Below are positions 24,235-33,529 of a stretch of DNA of 64,000 bases, in pieces. Position 1 is the stretch's first letter. Every line of letters starts with the position of its first letter. The stretch spans positions 1,488,001 to 1,552,000 of the forward strand of contig NC_071333.1 in NCBI RefSeq assembly GCF_010183535.1, read 5' to 3'. Under the pieces are notes generated by a model. It was not told the DNA's origin and did not search any database. It worked only from the letters and a program-made list of their open reading frames with translations. The DNA comes from Caenorhabditis remanei (Eukaryota > Nematoda > Chromadorea > Rhabditida > Rhabditidae). The position numbers and the translations under genes were made by a program.

Positions 24235-25150
24235 AATTGGAGAATAGATACTGTAGGCTAAGTTGAAAAGACAAGAGTAACACGATCAGACAAAATTTTT
24301 AAACATTTCAATACTCTACTCAATCAGACCGATCAAACGTATCTCAATGTTTTCTCGCTTTGCTGCATGATAATTGGAAGGTATATGGGATTCACACTAT
24401 TATGGAAGCGGTGTGTAGCACGCTCTTTTTCCTCTAATTATAGGTTAAAAACTGCTTGTTTGGTTGAAAAATCGTCAAAAGCACAAGGACCAAAACAAAA
24501 TTTTACGAGAACGAGAGATCCATAAATGATGTCTCAAGGTTGAAAAACTGAGAACACGAAACGATTTTGTTTAAAAAAGAATGCAAAAATATCAAGGTAA
24601 AAATAAAATACATAAATTCTCTTGTCCCGTGATTTAGTAACCAATAGCGTGGCTAATAAAGAGAACTGCTACTTCACATTCATGAGAATGAAGCAGAAAA
24701 CTACAAAAATAAATCAGCTAACGGTTGACCAATTTCTGCCAGACATTCGTTATCAAAAAAAGTTTTCAAAAACTTTTTTTGTTCCGATACGCAACACCGG
24801 TCACCATGAGTCACTTGGTGCATATCATTCCATAACATGTAACCTTTGAACGTTGCAATCTGGAATAACATCCGAGGATGAGCATACTATGAGGAATAAA
24901 CTGGAAGATATTCGAGATTTTCGAGTGGAAGGACACAAATGTGGTCTCATTCTGGTATTCTCAGCTAGATTTGACGGAGAATCGTCATGATTGGAGTGGT
25001 AATAATAGCGGAGACTAGACGACAAGCGTCGAAAACATGTTTTGAATAATACTGTCTTTTGTCATTGTCTGTTTTCCCATGGTCTGCTAATTAAATTACT
25101 GTAATGCACAGTAAGAGCGCGTTCTGACTTTTTTGAATTTTAGTACGCTG
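24235..25150. repeat. Family A block, copy 3
   Basis: Close copy of 22440-23390, offset by about 1.8 kb, with the same landmark order. A block starting GTTCCGATACGCAACACCGG is at about 24781. Confidence 0.75.
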
Positions 25151-26084
25151 AAATGTTTTCTGGTTGTCAACACTGGAATATAAATATTTGTAACCATTGA
25201 GAAATGAAATTTTGTTTTCATGGGATCGAACATCTGTCTTTCAGCTGTTTCTATATACTTGACCCCGTCGCGGCCTTTTTGTCCTTATTTGCACTAATAT
25301 TTTCAAAATTTCAGTGCACCACAATTTTCTTTATAGTAATATAGTGTGTGATCATCAAGAAAAAGAGACACCGCAAAAAAGGGGGAGTGTTATGACTACA
25401 AGCGTTCCTTTCTTTTGTCTAATTAGGAGGAGCGGTAAAATGGGAACGATGCGGTAAATCGAAAAGCGGAAAGAGACAATATGAGTCACAATATTCAAAA
25501 ACATTTAACTGTGAGCTGCCACCTAATTAAAAAAAGCAAAAAAACAATGCATTGTAAACTAAAAATACTATTTGCATGACGGACGTTCACAAAAGTTGTG
25601 GAGATGAAAGAACCAAAAGGGAATATGTGTTAACGTTTGATTTCAAGGAATTTTTGTTGAGTCAAACGTGTTTGCAGCTATGAACACGCATTGAGGGTTT
25701 GAAAATTTTGAATAAATAGGAAACCATCATAAAAAAATGGTGTTGAAAAAGCGTTAGAAGATGAGGAAAAAGTTAATGTAGACAGAATAAACATGACAGT
25801 TGCTGGTTGAAAGAATAACAGAAAAGTTCTTATAACATCAGTCATCAGAAATTATGAATCTGAAAAAAATTCGAAACCCTCTCAATATTTTTGTTTTTCT
25901 CACGGTGTTGATCTAGAGTAAGAGAATGCAAATTACCATTAAAAGCTTTATAATTGTGTTTTTTTTGCTGACAATGTAAAGTTAAAGTTCTCGGTAATGA
26001 ACTGAAAAAAGTGTGGATAAAAACGAAAAGATTAAGAAAATTGCCAAATTTGAAATAGAATAGAAAAGGGGATACCGTAATCCA
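25151..26084. other. Spacer between family A blocks
   Basis: AT-rich, with no gene seen. It begins after the ATTACTGTAATGCACAGTAA landmark and runs to the partial fourth A block. Confidence 0.45.
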
Positions 26085-26620
26085 TCATGACAACTACCAC
26101 ATCACATCTGACGATAATTAAGAATGAAGCATGAAATAACAAAACAATCAGCTCACGGTTGACAAACTTAAATTTTTTTCAAAAACTTTTTTTGTTCCGA
26201 TACGCAACACTGGTCACCGTGAGTCACTTGGTGCATATCATTCCAAAACATGTAACCCTTGTATGCCTGTAAAACGCTGAGAAACACACCGGCTCACAAC
26301 ACCATTCGGTATTATTGACATGGATAGAGACTCGTCTGGTACATAAAAAATTCAAAAAGACACAGGAGAAAAAATGCCAGCAACTATAAAAATTCAGATG
26401 GGAAAATAGTTGAGATAAAATATATTAGAAGAATATCAGGGCGTCTTTCTGTCAAGTCAAAGTGGACCGTCAAGATTCGATTGGTAACAAACCATAGTGA
26501 AGCCAAGATCACGAGTGTCGTGTCTTGGGTCTTGGGTGTTATTTTCTTTTTTTTCCTTTCATGTGTAATTGAATTACTGTAATGTACAGTCAGCATAGAT
26601 TTTCGCTTGTTTTGAATGAG
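26085..26620. repeat. Family A block, partial copy 4
   Basis: Retains the GTTCCGATACGCAACACTGG / GAGTCACTTGGTGCATATC block (about 26193-26242) and the distal GTGTAATTGAATTACTGTAATG landmark. The 5' half seen in copies 2 and 3 is missing or unrecognisable. Confidence 0.65.
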
Positions 26621-27043
26621 AAAAATGTTCTATTTTGAAATTTTGCTCTACGATAATAGCCTTCTAATGTTTTCATCTTCGGAAGTTATATAAAGATTCC
26701 GTATCATCATAGTTCTGTTTTTGACCAAATAGATAAACTTCAATTGAAATATAAATTTTACCGATTTTACTGATAGTAGCAACATGATCAGAAATATAAC
26801 ATAGCGGGGCTATGGATTAATCAAAAAAAAAGAAAAGTATCCAAATACAACAATAATCCAATCATATGTGGAGCACGAATTTTAAAATCAAATTAAAATC
26901 AAAAATGATGTTTTTTGAAGATTGTAAGAAATTTACCTCAAAAAAATTGTCTCCAACACTAACCATTCGATAGGTATGTTTTTCCCATTTCATGGAAATA
27001 AAAACAGCAGAAAAATTCATTTTAAAAAATACAAAAAGGAGTT

Positions 27044-27114
27044 GCCTGCTGCTGGAATCGAACCAGCGTCGCCACGGCCACAACGTGGAGTACTAACCAC
27101 TATACTAAGCAGGC
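27044..27114 (-). tRNA. tRNA-His (anticodon GTG)
   Basis: Read on the minus strand, 71 nt fold as a complete cloverleaf. The acceptor stem GCCTGCT pairs perfectly with AGCAGGC. The D arm is GTAT-AGTGGTTA-GTAC, the anticodon stem CCACG/CGTGG encloses the loop TTGTGGC, and the T stem GCTGG/CCAGC encloses TTCGATT. The anticodon GTG reads histidine codons CAC and CAT. The CCA end is not encoded and the extra 5' G of tRNA-His would be added after transcription, as usual in eukaryotes. It lies at the junction between the family A and family B repeat zones. Confidence 0.9.
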
Positions 27115-27179
27115 CGAGAGAAACACATGTTAACAGCCATGATGAATGTGGGGGGTCGGAGGGGTGGTTGGCGCCGAAG

Positions 27180-27544
27180 GAGAAGGCGCAGGTAGACGAC
27201 ACATGTCACGCGCGATGAGAAGAAAGGAAATAGGGAGAATACGTATTGAAGGTTGGTTTGATCAAGCGACGGAAAAACTCACAGAAGGCTGGAAAACACA
27301 GTAATGTAAAATTTAGTCAATCTTTCCTCAATTTGTAATCCTGTTGGTCAAATCTCAATTTTTCAAATCCTATTGCTTTCAATTTCAGCACCCATATTAC
27401 CCCGCCTTCTTCTTTTTCCGCTCTTTTTATCTCTGTGTCCGTGGCCCTCTCTTGATATCGCACTATTCGTGCATGATAACGGAAGGTCTCCTGCACGCAG
27501 CTCAGCATAGAGCCGAAATCAATAAGCTGGAGGCTGATAAAGAG
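27180..27544. repeat. Family B block, truncated copy 2
   Basis: Starts at GGCGCAGGTAGACGACACATG, 66 bp from the tRNA, includes the GATATCGCACTATTCGTGC core, and is cut off inside the core at about 27544, where copy 3 begins directly. Confidence 0.7.
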
Positions 27545-27985
27545 AGTCCTAAACTCTGTCGTCTAGGCTCTCGTTTTGTGAGCAACTCACATTCAGTATG
27601 ATTGTGTTGGTGGGGGACGGCGCAACATGAAATTGCCGCGCGAGTGTGACTGTGTGTGTCCGTGGCCCTCTATAGATATCGCACTATTCGTGCATGATAA
27701 CGGAGGGCTCTCTGCCCGCAGCTCAGCATAGAGCCGAAATCAATAAGCTGGAGGCTGATAAAGAGTGCGACGGCTCCGAGAGCGCGGCCAAAGGTGTGTG
27801 TTGATGACGTTCGTGAGAAAAAGGGGAAAGCGCGACTCTTTTTTGCATATCAGAGCAGAAGAGCTCAGAGAAATTCCACTGGATGCGGGCGGAGCCAGGG
27901 TTTCAGAGTTTTGAGAGCTCACGTGCGCTGATGACGTTCTAAAATAGAAAGAAGGATTCATGTTTTGGGATAATGATAAAAAAAA
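27545..27985. repeat. Family B block, copy 3
   Basis: Runs from the AACTCTGTCGTCTAGGCTCTC landmark through the GC-rich core to the second TGATGACGTT and GAAAGAAGGATT. The minus-strand open frame here is matched in other copies but shifts frame between them. Confidence 0.7.
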
Positions 27986-28145
27986 GAGACTTCAAAATTT
28001 TTTGAGAGAAAAAATTCAAAAAATAATTAATTTCAGAATTTTGATGTAGAATAACATTTGAATTTTAAAAATTGGAAAAGTAGAATAGAGAGTAGTAATT
28101 GGAAACTTTGAGTGAATGCAAAAGCAAAACCAGTACAAAACCGTT

Positions 28146-28330
28146 TTAATTGAAGAATAAACTGTCAGGAAAAAAAATAGTAAATTTGACGTTTTCAAAG
28201 GAATGCATCGAAAAGCACCACAGATGGATAGCCACCAAAACTACAAAATACGACAGAAACAAGAGGAAATATTGGTTACGAGAGACAACTGTTGCTTGAC
28301 TAGCGGAAGATGGAGAATACATATTAACGG
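28146..28330. repeat. Family C block, copy 1
   Basis: Segment AACTGTCAGGAAAA...AGCACCACAGATGGATAGCC...AGAAACAAGAGGAAATATTGG. It recurs at about 29578-29740 in the same orientation and at about 32960-33140 inverted. It sits between family B blocks. Noncoding as far as visible. Confidence 0.7.
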
Positions 28331-28339
28331 TGAGTTTGA

Positions 28340-28990
28340 AAAGGTGACGGGAAATCTGACAGATGGCTAAAAAACACAAAGGTATAGCAGTACGTACTGT
28401 CATTCTTATCAAAACGTTGTTCCGAAAATTCAGTCAATCTTATTTCAATTTGGAATCCTATTGGTCGAATCTCGATTTTGTTTCAAATCCTATTATTTTC
28501 AATTTCAGCACCTATTAAACCCCGCCCCTTATTTTTCCTCTCTTTTTATCTCTGTGTCCTTAACTCTGTCGTCTAGGCTCTCGTTTTGTGAGCAACTCAA
28601 ATCCAGTATGATTGTGTTGGTGGGGGACGGCGCAACATGAAAATGCCGCGCAAGTGTGTGTGTGTGCGTCCGTGGCCCTCTGTTGATATCGCACTATTCG
28701 TGCATGATAACGGAAGGTCTCCTGCCCGCAGCTCAGCATGGTGCCGAAATCAATAAGCTGGAGGCAGATAAAGAGTGTGACGGCTCCGAGAGCGCGGCCA
28801 AATATGTGTGTTGATGACGTTTATGAGCAAAAGGAGAAAGCGCGACTCTTTTTTGCTTATCACAGCGGAAGGGCTCGGAGAAATACCACTAGATGCGGGC
28901 GGAGCCAGAGATTTTCGAGTTTTGAGAGATGACGAGTGCTGATGACGTCCTGATTGAAACAGAAAGAGGATTTTTTGTTTGGAGATAACA
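28340..28990. repeat. Family B block, copy 4
   Basis: Nearly full-length copy with all B landmarks, including both TGATGACGT motifs and the GCACTATTCGTGC hairpin core. Confidence 0.75.
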
Positions 28991-29129
28991 TAATCCAGGG
29001 ACTGACATAAGATAAATTTTTGGGTAGGGAAAGAGAATTTGAAAGGAACTTTTGTAGTTTTAATGATGCAGGTGCAGGTGCAGTTGCCCACCAGATGCAA
29101 AGAGTAGCTACCTCCTTTTTTTTCTTCTT

Positions 29130-29560
29130 TTAAGTTTCTTTATCTGTCCTCAACTCTGTTGTCTAGACTCTCGTCAGTGGATTTATGTTGCTGGGGGACG
29201 ACGCGAGCTAGAAATGCCGCGCGAGTGTGCATGTGTGTATCCGTGGCCCTCTGTTGATATCGCACTATTCGTGCATGATAACGGAGGGCTCTCTGCCCGC
29301 AGCTCAGCATAGAGCCGAAATCAATAAGCTGGAGGCTGATAAAGAGTGCGACGGCTCCGAGAGTGCGGCCAAAGATGTGGGTTGATGACGTTTATGAGCA
29401 GAAGGGGAAAGCGCGAATCTTTTTTGTTTATCAGAGCGGAAGGGCTCAGAGAAATTCCACTGGATGGGGGCGGATCCAGGGTTTCAGAGTTTTGAGAGGT
29501 CACGTGCGCTGATGACGTTCTAAAATAGAAAGAAGGATTTATGTTTTGGGATAATAATTT
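29130..29560. repeat. Family B block, copy 5
   Basis: Shorter 5' part, but the core and the distal GGATCCAGGGTTTCAGAG...TGATGACGTT segment are conserved. Confidence 0.7.
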
Positions 29561-29577
29561 TAAAAAACAGGGACTTG

Positions 29578-29740
29578 AAGAATAAAGTGTCAGGAAAAAT
29601 ACATGACATTTGATGTTTTCCAGGGAATCAATCAAGAAGTACCACAGATTGATAGCCACCAAAACTTCAAAATACGGCAGAAACAAGAAGAAATATTGAT
29701 GATGAGAAAAATCACAGCATGATGGCTAACCAGCGAAAGA
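29578..29740. repeat. Family C block, copy 2
   Basis: Matches 28146-28330 (TACCACAGATTGATAGCC, AGAAACAAGAAGAAATATTG) with scattered differences. Confidence 0.65.
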
Positions 29741-30349
29741 TAAACAGATGTCAATGCGGTGAATCTGCAAAATTCACATCAAGAACTGATGAAACAAATA
29801 AATATATGCTCACAAGCCATGACAAGAGGATCGAAAAATGAATTTCAGCTGGATATTATTGCGCTCAGTTTCTTATTAAAGATCATCAGATACTCTCCGC
29901 CAGAACTTGGAATTTCAGGTGAAGCACCGAATGCTCAACGACGGTGATTGCTAACGTTGATGAGGAAATAGTCATAATCTGATTCGGGAAAAGTTCTGAA
30001 AGTTCTGAACCCATCTTCTATCTTGCTGTGTGCTGCGTGTCGCCCTTGATAAAAGTGAGTTTTCTATATAATTGCTTCAGTCCACGAGCAAAATATGCAC
30101 CAGCTTTTCAAAACATAGAGAGTTGCCGTCAAAAACAGTATACTGAGCAGAAACCAGCAGCGACGAGAATACATCATTTAGAGTGATATTTATAGTTGTT
30201 TTTTCTATGAGTTTAGTTAATACACCTCGATAATTCAGTTGATAATTTTAAGCCTTTGTGATATTCAGAATATCATAACTGTTAATTTACTTTCATGGTT
30301 TGAGTCGAAAATCACACATTTTAATAAAATGCTATGAATTTACGAGATG

Positions 30350-31070
30350 GGAAAGAAAGTGAAAGGGAGAACATGTTGGTTTGATAAATATGTTGGAAAC
30401 GGAAACTTTCACAGACTACTAGGTAACACGACAGTGTTACAGTGTGTATTGGCATTCTCATGGAAACTTATTCTGGAAATTTAGTCAATCTCTCTCCAAC
30501 CTGAAAATTTATTTTTCACGCTTTGTAGTTATATTCCTTGCCATTCTTTTAAATTTCGATTTTGTTTCAAATTCTATTATTTTCATTTATAGTACTTTCA
30601 TAACAGCATTCTCTTTTTAATATCTCTCTGTGGAGTCCCCAACTCTGTCTTCTAGGCTCTCGTTTTGTGAGAAACTCACATCCAGTATGATTGTGTTGGA
30701 AAGGGACGGCGAAACATGAAAATGCCGCGCGAGTGTGTGTGTGTGTGTGTGCGCCCTCTATTGATATCGCACTATTCGTGCATGATAACGGAAGGCCCCT
30801 TGCCCGCAGCTCAGCATGGAGCCGAAATCAATAAGCTGGAAGCTGATAAAGAGTGCGAAGGCTCCGAGAGCGCGGCCAAAGGTGTGTGTTGATGACGTTT
30901 TGGAAAAAAAGAGAAAGCGCGACTCTTTTTTGTTTATCAGAGCGGAAGGGCTCAGAGAAATTCCACTGGATGGGGGCGGAGCCAGAATTTTCTGAGTTTT
31001 GAGAGCTGACGAGTGCTGATGACGTTCTAAAATAGAACGAAGGATTTTTGTTTGGAAATAACAAAAAATA
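30350..31070. repeat. Family B block, copy 6
   Basis: Carries the TCTCGTTTTGTGAGAAACTCA landmark, a (GT)n stretch at about 30735-30751, the GATATCGCACTATTCGTGC core and the distal segment with TGATGACGTT. It is diverged in its 5' part. Confidence 0.7.
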
Positions 31071-31159
31071 GGGACTGAAAAAAAATTTTGTGGTCTCAAC
31101 GCTGCAGCACGCCCGAGACAAAATATGGCTGATGGAGAAGTATGGGAATTCTATGAAAG

Positions 31160-31395
31160 GTGTGCTGGTTAGCTTTGAAATCCGTTAGAAAACATGTCAA
31201 AGGTGCGCCAGATAATCGAGAATTCCAGTAAAAACGCGTCAAAGGAGCGCCAGATAATCTGAAACCTACTTCCAAACGCGCCAAATATTTTGAAATCCAC
31301 TAGAAACCGCGCCAAAAGTGCACCATGTAATCTGAAATCCACAAGGAACTGCGCCAAAGGTGCATCAGATAGCTTTGAAATTTACTAGAAAACGG
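31160..31395. repeat. Degenerate ~50-bp minisatellite
   Basis: Five or so imperfect copies of a unit like GAAATCCACTAGAAA-CGCGCCAAAGGTGC-CCAGATAATCT. The alternating open frames across it come from the repeat. Confidence 0.7.
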
Positions 31396-31734
31396 ATCAA
31401 AAGTCAGCACTTGAAATTATGATTCTCCTAGATTTTCTGAGTTTGTTTTCTTGAACCTTTTCCTCTTGCATCAAACGTTTCGCAATAGTTTCTAACTGTT
31501 TTCGATTGGCTGAATTGGCAGAGTCAAAGCTCTGAAAAAATCGATAATTAAGAGTGCGGCACATTTTGAATAGCCCTCGACTCTCAATAAATTGATTTTT
31601 CAGGTGATCTTGTGCAATATAACTTTATTTGAAGTTAAAACAATCAAATATCCATTTTCACATAACGATGTTGTAGAACCATTCTCTTCTCCAGCTTTTC
31701 CATACAGTGACGACGAGCTTTTTTCAACTGTCTT

Positions 31735-32378
31735 TCATTGAAAACTAAGCCATCAACTGATGAAACAAACTGAAAATAATAAACTTACGTTTGTGGAAGA
31801 GTATAGTTTTCCACTCGATAGCAATATTGATAGATGTAGTGGAGCAGAAAAGCGAGAAGACTGCTTCCGACAATGATCCCGATCGAAATGAAGAAAATTG
31901 GCTTGAAAGTGGTGATGGAACTGCATGTGAAGAGAATATTGGAGCAGTCCGAAGTCTCACTGATGCATACAGCTCTACGCTTGTAGTGGACGCGGAAGGA
32001 ACAATGCTTCTGTAACAGAAAACGTTTAGAATTACGATATTTTTATAAGAAATTACCTCAACTTCCCAAAACATGTTCCCATTCGACTCTCGGCACTTCA
32101 CATTCTTCTTCGTGGTATTGAATCCGTCATTTAGGTCGATGGAGCATTTCGGACCAGAACTTCGACAGTTGACAAGGTTTCCATCAAGACGTTGGTCACT
32201 TTTCCCAAGTTTTCCCTAAAAACTCATTTTTCTGCCTAAAACCAAAAAATGGAAAAAAAAAGCGACTTACCTCGATCTCACACAGGATAACATTGTCAGA
32301 TTTGTGGTCCTCCAGATTGTTTTCAGCAAAACAACCCACCGTGACTAAAATAAGAAGAAGAAGAAACTGCCCCCGCAT
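31735..32378 (-). CDS. Small single-pass membrane protein, paralogue 1, tail lost by frame slip (165 aa)
   Basis: Minus-strand exons 32378-32271, 32215-32057, 32009-31789 and 31744-31735. Residues 1-18 are a signal peptide (MRGQFLLLLILVTVGCFAEN), followed by a Cys-containing ectodomain (CEIE, VNCRSSGPKCS, KHCSFRVHYK, TSDCSNILFTCSS), one membrane helix at about 126-149 (PIFFISIGIIVGSSLLAFLL) and a short cytoplasmic end at TLPQT. It is clearly paralogous to the gene at 36198-36902, with the same exon order and shared motifs. The last intron (31788-31745, 44 nt) joins to a frame that stops after two residues. One base out of frame there follows NERQLKKARRH, the counterpart of EEELTKARQK in the paralogue. 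Likely at the cell surface; function unknown. Confidence 0.75.
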
Positions 32379-32940
32379 AGTCGTTAGCGGTTCAAGAATG
32401 ATTTTGGGAAGGACGACTGAGGGAGCCAGGTGTCCCTCATTTCCATAAAGTCGTTAAAAGTATGGTTTTCTTGCATAATATTAAATTTTATTATCAGAAA
32501 AGGGGCGAAAAGAAACTAAGAATAATATCAAAAATGGAAACGAGGCAAAGAACAATTTTTAAAACAACATTTTTGCAGGTTACGGTAACTTGGTACCCTC
32601 CGAAACTTAAAGGAAGTAAATTTATATAATTGGTACTGTGCTGTCGGAATTCCGTAGTTCTTCATGGAATACTATGCTGGGGTAGATGTGTGCTAAACTT
32701 TCAGATAGTAGGTGTCATGTTCAGATGGCGATCAACTTCTAGTGGGTTTGCCAAGTCTGGTTGCCAATAATGTCCAGCCGTCCGTGATTCATCTGAAATT
32801 CAAAGTTCTGACGGAGAGTACCCAATGATCTTAGCTAAGAAACTTACCGCAATGACATCCAGCTGGTATTCTGTTTTCGATCATCTTGTCTATTGATCTA
32901 CTTGTGATCTATTTGTTTCCTCCGTTTTTGATGTGAAATT
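32379..32940. other. Intergenic upstream of paralogue 1
   Basis: AT-rich. The stretch 32750-32840 (ACGGAGAGTACC...CTTACC) has diverged relatives at about 45990-46075 and, inverted, 54110-54200, so it is a dispersed repeat. No gene seen. Confidence 0.45.
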
Positions 32941-32959
32941 GATTTTGAAGATCCACCGC

Positions 32960-33140
32960 GATGTCATCTGTTCATCTTCCGTTAGTCAACCATCAGTTGT
33001 CTCTCGTAACCAATATTTCCTCTCGTTTCTGCCGTATTTTGAAGTTTTGGTGGTTATCCATCTGTGGTGCTTCTCGATTGATTCCCTGAAAAACATCAAA
33101 TTTTATATATTTTTACTGACAATTCATTCTTCAATTTAAA
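32960..33140. repeat. Family C block, inverted copy 3
   Basis: Reverse complement of the family C block (CTCGTAACCAATATTTCCTC, GGTTATCCATCTGTGGTGC). Confidence 0.7.
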
Positions 33141-33271
33141 ACTTTTTGTACTGGTTTCGCTGTTAGATTCGACGCTGTTTATGCCTAGTTTCGTTAATGC
33201 TGAAAAGATAAATTCACTCTATTTTACGCTCCATTTGTTCTATTTTTCTCTGCTGACGGGACTTTATTGTA

Positions 33272-33505
33272 CTATCATTCTTATATATAAAAGACAAGTG
33301 GTGTTTCTCTGTCTGTCTGAGGCGATGTCCGCAGCGGTTTTTGAAAGAGAGAAACTTAGCCAGCGGGCAAAACCGAACTGGCATGCTTTGGAGTACGACC
33401 GCCGCTTTAGACCACTCCGCCATGCGAGCACATTAGAAAAAGAGTTGCCACGTAAATAAGAAGAAACCGGCCGGACGAACCGCCAAAAGCGGGCAGATAG
33501 GCTGG
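33272..33505. mobile_element. Possible small Helitron-like or tRNA-derived element
   Basis: The left boundary TCTTATATATAAAAGACAAG followed by CTGTCTGTCTG, and near the right a CCGC-CAAAA-GCGG hairpin nine bases before CTGG, recall Helitron ends (5' TC, 3' hairpin plus CTRR). The base before the 5' TC is T rather than the expected A, so the call is weak. Inside, on the minus strand near 33425-33350, TGGCGGAGTGGTCTAAAGC looks like the 5' half of a Leu/Ser-type tRNA, and GTTCGGTTTTGCC like a T arm, but no full cloverleaf forms. Confidence 0.3.
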
Positions 33506-33529
33506 TCTTGTATAAAAAATAGGATCATC

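Noticed and set aside
27740..31099. A ~73-codon minus-strand open frame (SSGISLSPSAL, VINTHLWPRSRSR) that recurs in four family B blocks
   Set aside because: The similarity follows the DNA repeat and the matching protein pieces occur in different frames between copies, so it is not a conserved protein.
33340..33430. Functional tRNA-Leu or tRNA-Ser
   Set aside because: Only the D-arm-like and T-loop-like parts are recognisable; anticodon and acceptor stems do not pair.
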